From NCBI GenBank assembly GCA_964424335.1, contig CAYRIY010000009.1, positions 1 through 57,599 of the forward strand: a DNA stretch of 57,599 nucleotides, given 5' to 3'. Shown here piece after piece: positions 1-8,965 of the stretch. Every line of letters starts with the position of its first letter. The first letter of the stretch is position 1. The notes beneath the pieces were generated by a model. It ran no database searches and was not told the DNA's origin. It saw only the letters and a list, made by a program, of their open reading frames with translations. The translations under genes and the position numbers were made by a program. This stretch comes from CAYRIY01 sp964424335. GTDB taxonomy: Bacteria; Bacillota; Limnochordia; DTU080; RSA5.

Positions 1-27
1 GGCGGAAAAATCCGGGTGCGTTTCGAT

Positions 28-1077
28 TTACGAAATGACCGCGACGCGGTCGGGAGCAATCGAAAACCGCAGATTATCTCCCGGCTTTACCGCTAGCTCG
101 GGCGAAGCGAGCGCACGCGCGCGGACGAAATGAGCGCCGCAAGGGATCTTGACGGTGAGCTCGAGGGAGTGACCTTCGTGGGCGATCGATTCGACGGCCC
201 CCTTTAGCGGGCCCTCGGGATCGACCATGAGACTGTCCGGACGGAGGGAAACCGTCACGCGCTCACCGTTGCTTGCAGGACAGTGATTGCAAGGCACGAG
301 CCCCAGATCGGTGAGGACGCCCGGCGCTCCCTGCTGGACGGTGCCCTCGAGCAGCGCGCAGTGCCCCAAAAACTGAGCGACAAACCGCGTCCTAGGGCGC
401 GCGTAAAGCTCATACGGCGAACCGATCTGCTCGATCCGGCCTTTGCTCATCACTGCCACAATGTCGCCAACGGTGAACGCTTCTTTCTGATCGTGCGTCA
501 CCAGGATGCCCGTCGCCCCTGCTTTTTTGAGGATCTCACGAACCTGAAGACGCACCTCTTGCCGCAGGCTTGCATCCAAGTTGCTGAACGGCTCATCGAG
601 GAGGATCACGTTGGGCTCAGGGGCCAGGGCTTGCGCGAGGGCGACCCGCTGCTGCTGACCGCCTGAGAGCTCGTGCGGATAGCGGCGATCGTACCCTTTG
701 AGGCCGACCAGTTCGAGGACATCCAAAGCCCGGGCCATCGCTTGCTTCTTGGGGAGTTTGTGCAGGCCAAATGCGACGTTTTGGCCCACGGTCCGGTACG
801 GAAAGAGGGGGTAATCCTGAAAGACCATGCCGACGCCCCGCCGCTCGGGCTCGACGCGCACACCGCCGCCTGCCACAGGTCGGCCGCCGATGGCGATGCT
901 CCCCTCGTCAGGCCATTCAAAGCCTGCAATCATGCGCAACACCGTGGTCTTGCCGCATCCGCTCGGGCCGAGGAGGGAGAGAATCTCCCCTGTCCCCAGA
1001 GAAACAGAAAGGCGGTCGACCGCTTGGACACCGCCGGGATACGACTTGCTCACATTGCGAAGCTCGACCATCGGCAT
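28..1077 (-). CDS. fbpC: Ferric-iron ABC transporter ATP-binding protein (FbpC-like)
   Basis: 349-aa cytoplasmic ATPase that would power Fe(III) import with the permease and binding protein encoded just upstream. The ABC motifs are all present: Walker A GPSGCGKTT near residue 38, Q-loop VFQD, signature LSGGQQQR, Walker B VILLDEP and H-loop VTHDQ. About 110 C-terminal residues form a TOBE-like regulatory region, as in FbpC/PotA-type ATPases. The length is normal for the family. It follows fbpB after a 91-nt gap that holds its own iron-box-like palindrome, so it may be transcribed separately as well as from the operon promoter. Assignment to iron rests on the neighbouring FbpA-like protein; other oxyanion or metal substrates are less likely. 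Confidence 0.9.
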   Translation of the reverse strand: MPMVELRNVSKSYPGGVQAVDRLSVSLGTGEILSLLGPSGCGKTTVLRMIAGFEWPDEGSIAIGGRPVAGGGVRVEPERRGVGMVFQDYPLFPYRTVGQNVAFGLHKLPKKQAMARALDVLELVGLKGYDRRYPHELSGGQQQRVALAQALAPEPNVILLDEPFSNLDASLRQEVRLQVREILKKAGATGILVTHDQKEAFTVGDIVAVMSKGRIEQIGSPYELYARPRTRFVAQFLGHCALLEGTVQQGAPGVLTDLGLVPCNHCPASNGERVTVSLRPDSLMVDPEGPLKGAVESIAHEGHSLELTVKIPCGAHFVRARALASPELAVKPGDNLRFSIAPDRVAVIS

Positions 1078-1104
1078 AATCTGCGCCTCCCCTAATCACA
1101 AAAC

Positions 1105-1123
1105 TTAGGGTTCCCTAATCCGA
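1105..1123 (-). promoter_or_regulatory. DtxR/IdeR-like iron box before fbpC
   Basis: The palindrome TTAGGGTTCCCTAA starts at 1105 and continues to TCCGA at 1123. It matches the published IdeR/DtxR consensus TTAGGTTAGSCTAACCTAA at about 13 of 19 positions. It lies between the fbpB stop and the fbpC start, and an extra CCTAA half-site lies at 1091-1095. By analogy with DtxR/IdeR it would be an iron-dependent repressor site; no regulator gene is in the window. Confidence 0.55.
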
Positions 1124-1168
1124 GCCCATTGTACCACACTCAAGGGAGAGTATCCAGGCATTCCCGTC

Positions 1169-2800
1169 CTACTTGCGCTCTTTGAGGATCACGTACAAGG
1201 AAAGGGATGAAGCGGCGATGAGCAAAAGCGACGGCGCCGCCGCCCGCGCGTAAAAAGCTTCGGAAACGCCCGACCAGATGTCGGTCACCAGCGTGGTAAA
1301 GCCGATCGGACTAAGGAGCAGCGTTGCCGGGAGCTCTTTCATGACGGTCAAAAAGACGAGCGCTCCTCCGGCCAAGGCCCCCGGCCACACCATCGGGAGC
1401 GTCACGTAGAACAAGACCTTGAGCGGGGAGTGTCCCAAGGTGCGCGCCACGTTTTCGACATTGGGCCCCACGTGCACGAGCGTGCCTTTGACTGCGCCGA
1501 GCGCCTGCGGGAGGAAAAGGACCACATAGGCGAAGAGGAGCATCCAAATGGACTGGTAGAGCGATCCGCCGTAACGAGCGCCAAAGAAGACCAACGCGAG
1601 CGCGACGACGATGCCCGGCAAAGCGTAACCTACAAAGGCCGCCCGCTCGGTCCACCGCGCCAGACCCGATGGAAATCGAACGCTCCAAAGCGCGATCGGC
1701 AGCGCCGCGAGCACCGTGATCGCAGCGGCGACAAAGGAGACCCAGACCGAGTTAAAGGCCGAGCTCCAATTGACCAAAATCGACTCGCCATGTGTCACGC
1801 CCCGAACCAGCCAAAAGATGACGACGCCGATGGGGACGCCGACGCCAAGGAGCACCAAGATCAGACAAGCGGAAAATGCAGGCCAGCGCCAGCGGCCCAG
1901 CCGCACGGGCGCTCGCGCTTTTCGCGTCCCGGTACCGATGCGATAATAGCTCGCTCTCCCCCTTGCCCGCGACTCGAGCGCCAGGATGACGAGCGTCAGC
2001 AGCACGAGAATGAGCGCCAAGACCGCCGCGTAGTTGCGGTTGAACGAGCCTTGATACTGAACGTAGATCGCCCGAGTGAACGAGTCGAACTGGAGCAGCG
2101 ACACGGCGGCGAAGTCGCTCATCGTGTAAAGGGCCGTAAGCAGGCTTCCTGCAAGAATGGCGTGCCTGACGTTGGGCAGGACCACCCGAAAGAAGACGCT
2201 TGCGGGCGAGTGGCCAAGACTGCGAGCAGCCTCCTCCTGCATTGGATCCATTCCCGCGAGCGCCGACCTGACGGGAAGAAGCACGTATGGGTAGGAGAGC
2301 AACGTCAGCAAAGCCCACGCGCCAAAGAAACCGTATATTTCGGGGAACTGAATGTTGAGCGCCGACTCGAGCCACCTAGGCGCGATGCCGCCCGTGCCGA
2401 ATGCGGCGACAAAGGTAAATCCGCCCACGAGGGACGGGATCGCCAAAGGCAAGACGGTAAGGACGGACCAGATACGCCGGCCGGGGAGATCCGTCCGGGT
2501 CAGTAGCCAGGCGAGCGGCGCAGAGATTGCGACCGACGCGGCCGTGACCGACGACGCCAGCAAGATCGTGCGGCCCAATACGGCTACGGTCCGAGGCCGA
2601 GCGACAAGCTCCCAAAAAGAAGCGCCCACCTGAGTTGAACGGATCACGAGATAGACTACGGGTAGGAGCATCGCCGCCGCAATGAGGAGCGACGGCAGCG
2701 TGAGCCAAAAAGGGGGTCGCGCGTGAGAAGCGCGGGCCCTTTTTGGGCGCCCGCGCTCCTTTTCACCGATGACATTCGAACCGTTCCGATCATCAGTCAA
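1169..2800 (-). CDS. fbpB: Ferric-iron ABC transporter permease (FbpB-like)
   Basis: 543-aa polytopic membrane protein with two tandem MetI-like permease halves, each with about six membrane segments. The EAA-type cytoplasmic loops are visible as EEAARSLGHSP in the first half and ENVARTLGHSP in the second. This fused arrangement is typical of FbpB-type Fe(III) permeases. Translation appears to start at TTG only 3 nt after the fbpA stop codon, so the two genes are probably translationally coupled. The basic N-terminus (about 30 residues rich in R and K) stays in the cytoplasm. It would form the pore loaded by FbpA and energised by FbpC. Confidence 0.9.
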   Translation of the reverse strand: MTDDRNGSNVIGEKERGRPKRARASHARPPFWLTLPSLLIAAAMLLPVVYLVIRSTQVGASFWELVARPRTVAVLGRTILLASSVTAASVAISAPLAWLLTRTDLPGRRIWSVLTVLPLAIPSLVGGFTFVAAFGTGGIAPRWLESALNIQFPEIYGFFGAWALLTLLSYPYVLLPVRSALAGMDPMQEEAARSLGHSPASVFFRVVLPNVRHAILAGSLLTALYTMSDFAAVSLLQFDSFTRAIYVQYQGSFNRNYAAVLALILVLLTLVILALESRARGRASYYRIGTGTRKARAPVRLGRWRWPAFSACLILVLLGVGVPIGVVIFWLVRGVTHGESILVNWSSAFNSVWVSFVAAAITVLAALPIALWSVRFPSGLARWTERAAFVGYALPGIVVALALVFFGARYGGSLYQSIWMLLFAYVVLFLPQALGAVKGTLVHVGPNVENVARTLGHSPLKVLFYVTLPMVWPGALAGGALVFLTVMKELPATLLLSPIGFTTLVTDIWSGVSEAFYARAAAPSLLLIAASSLSLYVILKERK

Positions 2801-2803
2801 AGG

Positions 2804-3853
2804 TTACAACACACCAACTCGCTGAAGCAGTTCTAACGTGCCTTCCAGGTCGTTCAAGTCGTTGAGATCGATGTCCGGCGTATCGATCTGATCAAGAGGC
2901 AAGAGCCTGCTGTCGAGCTCGATTGACTCGTCCAAGGTCACAGGGTACTCGTAGCTGTCCCGGGCAAAGTGCTGCTGTGCCTGCTCGGAGAGCATAAACT
3001 CGACGAACCGCTCCGCCGCTTCCTTCTTATTGCTCGTCTTGAGCACGCCGATGCCGGCAATGTTTACGATCGAGCCCGCATCGCCGCTCGTGTAGTGGTT
3101 GCGCACAGGAAATCCATCGCCGTGTTCGGCGAGGAACCGGTATAGGTAATAGTGATTGACGAAAGCGACGTCGACCTCGCCTCGGCTTACGGCCTCCACT
3201 GCGGTCGAGTTGTTGCGGTACACCCTCGGCCTGTTGGCTTGAATGCCCCTGAGCCACTGCGCGGCCCGCTCCTCGCCCTCGAGAACGCGGATTGCCGTGA
3301 CAAAAGCCTGGAACGAACCGTTGGTAGGCGCCCAGCCGATCCGCCCGCTCCACTTTGGATCCGTGAATGCCCAAATCGAGTCGGGCATCTCGGATTCATT
3401 CAACACCGACGTGTTGTACGCGACCACTCGGGCCCGGCCGGACGTGGCGACCCAAACTCCTTCAGGCGAACGAAGCCGTGCGTCCACGAGGTTTAGGATT
3501 TCGTCAGGCAGCCGCTCAAACCTGCCCTCTTTGGAGAGCGCTCCAAGTGCCCCCGCATCCTGGGCCCAGTAGACGTCAGCCGGCGAGTTTCTTCCCTCTT
3601 CTAAAATCGTTGCAGCAAGTTCTGCCGTATCGCCGTAACGAACGGCGACCTTGATCCCAGTCTGCTCGGTAAAGGCATTGATGATGGGCTCGACCAACGC
3701 CTGGGCGCGGCCTGAGTAAACGACGATCTCTTGAGCCGACGCGGCAGTCGCCGTGAAATCGCTTGCGCCAATACCTGCGAAGACCATGAGCGCCATAACG
3801 AAATACACGGCAATCCGAATCGACACTCGCTTTGTATGAGCATGTTGCTCCAC
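2804..3853 (-). CDS. fbpA: Ferric-iron ABC transporter substrate-binding protein (FbpA-like)
   Basis: 349-aa exported iron-binding protein. The N-terminus has a basic stretch, a hydrophobic core around residues 13-27 and an AXA-type cleavage region (ATAASAQE). No lipobox cysteine is visible, which is unusual for a Gram-positive binding protein and suggests another way of retention. The mature start IVVYSGR and the paired tyrosines in NHYYLYR match FbpA-type Fe(III)-binding proteins, where adjacent tyrosines coordinate iron. The start is GTG, preceded by GGAGGT about 9 nt upstream. It is the first gene of fbpABC and is preceded by a DtxR/IdeR-like box at 3948-3966. Confidence 0.9.
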   Translation of the reverse strand: MEQHAHTKRVSIRIAVYFVMALMVFAGIGASDFTATAASAQEIVVYSGRAQALVEPIINAFTEQTGIKVAVRYGDTAELAATILEEGRNSPADVYWAQDAGALGALSKEGRFERLPDEILNLVDARLRSPEGVWVATSGRARVVAYNTSVLNESEMPDSIWAFTDPKWSGRIGWAPTNGSFQAFVTAIRVLEGEERAAQWLRGIQANRPRVYRNNSTAVEAVSRGEVDVAFVNHYYLYRFLAEHGDGFPVRNHYTSGDAGSIVNIAGIGVLKTSNKKEAAERFVEFMLSEQAQQHFARDSYEYPVTLDESIELDSRLLPLDQIDTPDIDLNDLNDLEGTLELLQRVGVL

Positions 3854-3947
3854 GTGCTATCGACCTCCGTTTCTGGGCGCCTAGGAGCCAACCGAACATG
3901 CCAAGGTTAGGTATATGTACGGCTTTAGGCACCCTTTGGTTGTCTAT

Positions 3948-3966
3948 TTAGGTTGCCCTAACCCGA
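3948..3966 (-). promoter_or_regulatory. DtxR/IdeR-like iron box before fbpA
   Basis: TTAGGTTGCCCTAACCCGA matches the IdeR/DtxR consensus TTAGGTTAGSCTAACCTAA at about 15 of 19 positions. It lies about 95 nt upstream of the fbpA start and could also affect the divergent gene at 4105. Further TTAGG half-sites occur at 3907-3911 and 3925-3929. Confidence 0.65.
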
Positions 3967-4104
3967 TGACAAAGGTAACACATAGAAGAATGGCCGTCAA
4001 GTTCCTTTCGCAATAAAGCCAACGTAAAGGAAGACGATCGAAATCAGGGAATCAGATGGGTGACGACCTCGTTCAAACGAACGGTGATCAAGGAGGGTCC
4101 ATTC

Positions 4105-5421
4105 ATGAGGTTGGCGATGGCTGATCGTAGGTGCGTGCGAAGCTCCATCCCGTGGGCAGTAGGACTTCTGCTCCTAGTTGCCGCGCTGCTTGTGCACTCG
4201 GCGCTCCTACCCGCGCGTGCCGCGGCTGCGAGCGTGCGACTTGGATACATCGACTCCCAGGAAAACCGCCGTGTCGCCGAGGCGCTAAAGAACGCCTTTG
4301 AAGCGGGTCAGATCGACGCAAAGCTCGAGTTGGTCTCGTTCTCTGAAAACCAAGCGAGGACGATGCTTTTTCAGTGGCTCGCCACCGGTGAGATCGCGGA
4401 CGTGTTTTACCTGCCGGTCGAATACGTGGGGGCATTAAAAGGGAACCGCCTCCTCTTGCCCCTCGACACGCTCAGGTGGCCGTCGACCCCCGTGCGTGAC
4501 CTGTTCGGCCAGTTTCCGCCCGGGATTCAACTCGCGTTTGCAGAAGGGCGCGTGCCGATCGGCATACCGCTCACAGCGAGCGCCAGTCTGTTTCAATACA
4601 ACGAGAGCCTCCTCGCCGACGCAGGCGCACCTGCCCTGGGCGACTACTCCACCGAATGGACCTGGTACGACCTTATCGATATCGGGCGGCGTATAGCCGC
4701 TCCGCTGCAAAACAGGTACATGTTGGACATCGACCTCGAATTCGCCGCCGTGTACTTCATGGTACACGGCAGCATCGTCACGCCCGACGGCATGTCCTCC
4801 AACGTCCTGAATGAAGCGAACGTCAAGATCCTCGAGCTTGCCCGTGAGGCGATCTATCAACACCGCATCTCTCCCTTGCCGTCGCAACAAAGCGGCGCGC
4901 AGCGGCGATTTCAGTCTCAGCAGCTCGCGCTCAATAAAGTGAGCGTCGAGTCGCTGCACCCCGCTCGCCTTGCGCAAACTCGAGCCCAACTCCCCTTTAG
5001 CTGGAACATGGCCCTGTGGCCGCGCTCTCCGTTCAGCGGCGCCAGACCGGCCCTTGGCGAAGGCGCGGGTCTGGTCGTGGCATGGGGCGCCAGATCGCTG
5101 CCTGACGTCTCGCGCCTCCTCGACTTTGCGGCCCGCCCCGAAGTCCAACTCGAAATCGCGAACAATGCCGGGGTAGTCCCTGCGGCGCCAACCGCGCTCC
5201 CGGGACTGTGGTCGGGGGCCTCGAGCGCCGCCGGCCTCGTCGCGCACGTCCTGATGGACTGGCAGTTTTTCACCTTCCCCGTCATCATCGTCGAGGACAT
5301 CGAGGCGCTCCTCGGGCCGATCCAAGCCTCCCTCAACAACCAGATGGACCCCCAAGAGGCGCTCGAGCGCGTTCACGTTCAGTTCCAAGGCGTCCTCGAC
5401 AGCGCCTACAAAAGGGAGTGA
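4105..5421 (+). CDS. Orphan extracellular solute-binding protein, family 1-like
   Basis: 438-aa exported protein. I chose the ATG at 4105 because AAGGAGG lies 8 nt upstream; an earlier in-frame start exists at 4060. A basic N-terminus is followed by a hydrophobic core (VGLLLLVAALLVHSALL) and ARAAAASV, a type I signal peptide. The remainder resembles sugar-type ABC binding proteins: a start VRLGYIDSQENRRVAEALKN, a GEIADVFYLP segment and a terminal VQFQGVLDSAY helix. No permease or ATPase gene adjoins it, so its partner is elsewhere or the protein is a sensor. It is divergent from the iron operon across a 250-nt region with iron-box-like half-sites. The ligand is unknown. Confidence 0.75.
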   Translation: MRLAMADRRCVRSSIPWAVGLLLLVAALLVHSALLPARAAAASVRLGYIDSQENRRVAEALKNAFEAGQIDAKLELVSFSENQARTMLFQWLATGEIADVFYLPVEYVGALKGNRLLLPLDTLRWPSTPVRDLFGQFPPGIQLAFAEGRVPIGIPLTASASLFQYNESLLADAGAPALGDYSTEWTWYDLIDIGRRIAAPLQNRYMLDIDLEFAAVYFMVHGSIVTPDGMSSNVLNEANVKILELAREAIYQHRISPLPSQQSGAQRRFQSQQLALNKVSVESLHPARLAQTRAQLPFSWNMALWPRSPFSGARPALGEGAGLVVAWGARSLPDVSRLLDFAARPEVQLEIANNAGVVPAAPTALPGLWSGASSAAGLVAHVLMDWQFFTFPVIIVEDIEALLGPIQASLNNQMDPQEALERVHVQFQGVLDSAYKRE

Positions 5422-5453
5422 TCCGTCTAGAGCGCGTGCGGATCGTATTTTTT
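5420..5453 (+). terminator. Rho-independent terminator of the solute-binding gene
   Basis: GATCCG (5420-5425) pairs with CGGATC (5439-5444) and is followed by GTA and a run of six T to 5453. The left arm overlaps the stop codon of the gene ending at 5421. Confidence 0.65.
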
Positions 5454-5568
5454 CCATGGTCACAAAGAGGGCATCCCCTCCCCCTCGGATAATCACCTAC
5501 CTTTGGGTCAAAGCTTAGTTTGATCCACGGTTTGAACGGGTTGGCCAATTGGCCAGGGAGGATCTTTT

Positions 5569-7173
5569 GTGGGGATAATCTTTGGACTCATCGGTGGGCT
5601 TGGACTCTTTCTGTTCGGCATGCGGAGCATGGCCGACGGACTGCAGAAAACCGCCGGGGACCGCCTGAAAAGACTATTGGAAGTACTCACGACCAACCGC
5701 CTGTCAGGGGTTTTGATGGGCGCCGTCGTGACCGCGCTCCTGCAAAGCAGCAGCACTACGACCGTGATGACGGTCGGGTTCGTCAACGCCAGATTGATGA
5801 CCTTGCAGCAGGCCGTGGGCGTCATCATGGGCGCCAACATCGGCACCACGGTGACGGCGCAGTTGATCGCATTTCGACTCGAACAGTACGCGCTGCCCAC
5901 CATCGGCATCGGAGTCGCGCTCGTCATGTTTGCAAGGCGAGAGCGAGCCCGGTATATCGGGCAAGTCCTCATGGGATTTGGCATGCTCTTCTTGGGCCTC
6001 GAAGTGATGACCGATGCGCTGAGACCTTTACGTGATGCCCAAGTATTTAAAGACTTGCTGGTCTCGCTCGGGACCAACCCACTCATGGGCGTCTTGGTCG
6101 GCACCGGCATCACCGTCGCCGTTCAAAGCAGCAGCGCCGCCATCGGACTGTTGCAGTCCATGGCGGCGGAAGGACTCATACCGATCCAATCGGCATTGCC
6201 GATTCTGTTTGGCGACAACATCGGCACCACGATCACGGCCGTCCTGTCGGCCATCGGCGCCAGCGTCGCCGCAAGGCGGGCCGCCGCGGTTCACGTCGTG
6301 TTCAACGTCATCGGCACCGTCATCTTTCTCATACTTCTCCCCTTCCTCACGCCGCTCGTCGTAGCATCGTCCGCCGATATCGTGCGCCAAATCGCCAACG
6401 CCCACGCCATGTTCAACATCATCAACACCGTCATCCAGCTCCCATTTGCGGCCGCGATCGTCTGGCTCGTCGTCAAACTCGTGCCTGATCGAGGCCGGGA
6501 CAAAGAACTGCCCGATGGACCGCGCCACCTCGACGATCGGCTTTTGGACACCCCGTCCGTGGCGATCAACCTCACCCGAAACGAGTTGAGCGAGATGGCC
6601 GTCCTGGCAAGGGACACCGTGTCGCTTCCACTCGCAGCGCTTTTGGATGGCGCCGGGCGGGAAAACGTGGAAAAGGCGTTCGCGACGGAAAAGCGCGTGA
6701 ATACACTGAACCGAGCGATCACCGAGTACCTATCGCAACTCGTGGGTGCGGAGCTTTCGGATCAGCAGTCTGACCTCGTCGGGGCGATTCTCAGCAACGT
6801 GGCCGACGTCGAGCGCGTGGGCGATCACGGAGAGAACATCGCCGAACTCGTGCAGTTGAGCTTCAACGAACAGCTCCCGTTCACCGATGCGGCCCGAAAC
6901 GAACTCCGGGAGCTTGCCCAGACGACGCTCAAGGCGTACGACTTGGCGATTGAAAGCTGGAACGAATCGGATGTGACCAAAGCGCGGCAAGTGTTCGAGC
7001 TGGAAAAGAAGGTCGACGCGATGGAAAAAGAGCTCAGGGCGGGCCATATTGGGCGGCTCAACCGGAGCGAATGCCATCCGACGTCCGGCATTGTGTTTCT
7101 GGATCTCGTAAGCAATTTGGAACGGATTGCGGACCACGCGGCAAACATCGCCGACCTCGTTGCCGGAAGGTAA
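5569..7173 (+). CDS. Na/Pi cotransporter family protein with PhoU-like C-terminus
   Basis: 534-aa inner-membrane protein for sodium-coupled phosphate uptake or export. Two Na/Pi-cotransporter repeats carry the diagnostic QSSS motif: LLQSSSTTT near residue 60 and AVQSSSAAIG near residue 185, each followed by a G-N-IGTT motif (GANIGTTVTA and GDNIGTTITA). After about nine membrane segments, residues 340-534 form a helical PhoU-like domain with paired VADVERVGDHGENIAEL and NLERIADHAANIADL stretches. Length and domain order match bacterial NptA/YjbB-type proteins. GTG start with AGGGAGG about 8 nt upstream. No other phosphate genes are nearby. Confidence 0.9.
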   Translation: MGIIFGLIGGLGLFLFGMRSMADGLQKTAGDRLKRLLEVLTTNRLSGVLMGAVVTALLQSSSTTTVMTVGFVNARLMTLQQAVGVIMGANIGTTVTAQLIAFRLEQYALPTIGIGVALVMFARRERARYIGQVLMGFGMLFLGLEVMTDALRPLRDAQVFKDLLVSLGTNPLMGVLVGTGITVAVQSSSAAIGLLQSMAAEGLIPIQSALPILFGDNIGTTITAVLSAIGASVAARRAAAVHVVFNVIGTVIFLILLPFLTPLVVASSADIVRQIANAHAMFNIINTVIQLPFAAAIVWLVVKLVPDRGRDKELPDGPRHLDDRLLDTPSVAINLTRNELSEMAVLARDTVSLPLAALLDGAGRENVEKAFATEKRVNTLNRAITEYLSQLVGAELSDQQSDLVGAILSNVADVERVGDHGENIAELVQLSFNEQLPFTDAARNELRELAQTTLKAYDLAIESWNESDVTKARQVFELEKKVDAMEKELRAGHIGRLNRSECHPTSGIVFLDLVSNLERIADHAANIADLVAGR

Positions 7174-7203
7174 GTCAGGCGTTCCAATAGGAGGACGGTT
7201 CCC

Positions 7204-8349
7204 ATGGCAAATCCCCCTGTTGCATCGACACCCGCGAGAACGACAGTCGGCAGCCCACCCACAGGCAAAAAAAGAGACCGCCCCCTCGCTTCGCTGCGCG
7301 ACGACGCGGTGACTGCCGCGGTCGGGCTGTGGCTTACGGCCGGACTATTCTTAGACGGCTGGGCGCACCACAACTTGAGCGAACTGGAGACGTTCTTCAC
7401 GCCTTGGCACGCCGTCTTTTACAGTGGATTCTTGAGTTGCGCGCTTTGGCTCTCGTGGGTCGTGTCGCGTCAAGTAAAAAAGGGACGGAAAGGAATGCGG
7501 GCCATTCCTGCCGGATACGCCCTCGGACTTCTTGGCGTGGTGATTTTTGCCCTCGGCGGGCTCGGGGATATGACGTGGCATATCATCTTTGGCATCGAGC
7601 AAGGGCTCGACGCACTCTTTAGCCCGACGCACCTCATGTTGCTTGCAGGCGGTGTGGCGATCCTTACAACGCCGTTTCGCTCCGCGTGGGCGAGGGCCGA
7701 GGACGAGGCGGCCGCAGCGAAGATCGCCAATGTGTTGCCTGCGGTGATCTCGATCACGCTGGCAACCTCGTTCATCCTCTTTTTCCTCTACTATCTTTGG
7801 GCATTTGAATACACGTTCCCGTTTCGCCCCTGGGAACGCTTTGCCAGACTGCAAACGTCCGCCACACGCGAGCTAGGACTCGGAGCCGGGATTGCGTCGA
7901 TCCTGCTCAGCAACGTCCTGGTCGCTGCGCCCGTGCTGCTTTTGCTCCGCAGGTTCGTGCTCCCCTTTGGCGCGGTGACGTTGTTTCTCGTCGCCCTCCA
8001 ATCGCTGATGGCGGCGATGCTCGGCACCGGTGACGAACTAGCTTTCGGCGCCGGGCGAGCCTTGATCGTCCTCGCCGCCACGGGAATAATCACCGACGCC
8101 GTAATTCTTGCGCTGAGGCCCCACCGGAGCAGGATCATCGCCTACCGTGCCTTTGGCGCGCTCTTCCCAATCGTGTTTTGGACGGCCTTTTTTCTCCTCG
8201 GCAACGCGTGGCACGGCATCGCCTGGTCGCTCGAGATGTGGACCGGTGCCGTCGTATGGAACGCGTGGGCCGGATATATGCTCGCCGTCATCATGACGCT
8301 CGACGGAAATTCCTCGAGTGTAGATCTAGCGAGCCCGCGACGCGCTTAG
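7204..8349 (+). CDS. Unknown multi-pass membrane protein
   Basis: 381-aa integral membrane protein with a basic cytoplasmic N-terminus of about 35 residues and nine or ten hydrophobic segments. I do not recognise the family. Conserved-looking features inside predicted segments are histidines and tryptophans: GWAHHN, PWHAVFYSG, DMTWHIIFG and SPTHLMLL. Such intramembrane histidines would suit metal or haem ligation, but that is inference. The ATG start has AGGAGG 8 nt upstream, and the gene follows the phosphate cotransporter by 30 nt, so they may be cotranscribed. Its stop codon overlaps the stop codon of the convergent RDD gene by 4 nt. Confidence 0.75.
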   Translation: MANPPVASTPARTTVGSPPTGKKRDRPLASLRDDAVTAAVGLWLTAGLFLDGWAHHNLSELETFFTPWHAVFYSGFLSCALWLSWVVSRQVKKGRKGMRAIPAGYALGLLGVVIFALGGLGDMTWHIIFGIEQGLDALFSPTHLMLLAGGVAILTTPFRSAWARAEDEAAAAKIANVLPAVISITLATSFILFFLYYLWAFEYTFPFRPWERFARLQTSATRELGLGAGIASILLSNVLVAAPVLLLLRRFVLPFGAVTLFLVALQSLMAAMLGTGDELAFGAGRALIVLAATGIITDAVILALRPHRSRIIAYRAFGALFPIVFWTAFFLLGNAWHGIAWSLEMWTGAVVWNAWAGYMLAVIMTLDGNSSSVDLASPRRA

Positions 8350-8846
8350 TCTGCCTGAATGACGACCGTATCCGCCCAGCGATCGCCAAAGCGCCTGCCT
8401 TGTGGGTCCGTCACGACCAAGAACAGCTCAAGCGCGGCAAAACCCAGAGCGACGAGGGGGCCTACGAACTTCCCAAGGACCGGGACCATGATGAGGATAC
8501 TCCCTGCGACCAGTGTGATGTTTCGCTTGGCGGACGTCGCTAGGTCCACGGGCCCGCCGTCCAAGCGCACGACGCGCAGTCCCATAAGGCGCTTGCCGAC
8601 ACTGCGCCCCTGCCAATCCCCGCTCGTCATGAACGTGTGCCATATCGCATCGCGGGTCAGCATGTACGCCGTCGACAACAGTCCGCCGATGAGCGGCACC
8701 ATGCCGAGCAACCCCGCAACGAAGCCATCGACCAATACGGCAAAAAAACGCCGTCCAACTTCAGCCTTTTCGACCGCCACACAATCACCCTTCAACTCTT
8801 CGTACGTCCTCGTTAAGTACACCTTTCCACACCCCCACTCCTGCAT
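8346..8846 (-). CDS. RDD family membrane protein
   Basis: About 166 aa if translated from the ATG at 8846; the frame stays open to 8933, and neither start has a convincing ribosome binding site. The diagnostic RDD start is seen as GRRFFAVLVDGFVAG, followed by three or four membrane segments and the typical GRSVGKRLMGLRVVRLDG loop, then PLVALGFAALELFLV and the closing RRFGDRWADTVVI. RDD proteins are small membrane proteins of mostly unknown function; one has been reported as a cation/proton antiporter. The N-terminus contains a WGCGKVY stretch that could be a metal-binding tail. It is convergent with the unknown membrane protein gene. Confidence 0.8.
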   Translation of the reverse strand: MQEWGCGKVYLTRTYEELKGDCVAVEKAEVGRRFFAVLVDGFVAGLLGMVPLIGGLLSTAYMLTRDAIWHTFMTSGDWQGRSVGKRLMGLRVVRLDGGPVDLATSAKRNITLVAGSILIMVPVLGKFVGPLVALGFAALELFLVVTDPQGRRFGDRWADTVVIQAD

Positions 8847-8965
8847 GTACGCGGGCCGGAAGGTCTTTCCCCGCCGCGCGTGAAAGTTCTCTCGGTGTTT
8901 GTCGAACGTCGAACGGAGTCGTAGGCAAGACAAAAGGAGGTGTGGGGAGCCGACGCTCCCTGCCG

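Noticed and set aside
4435..5496. Long minus-strand frame (353 codons) opposite the solute-binding gene
   Set aside because: It mirrors codon bias of the plus-strand gene, which has a signal peptide, ribosome binding site and terminator.
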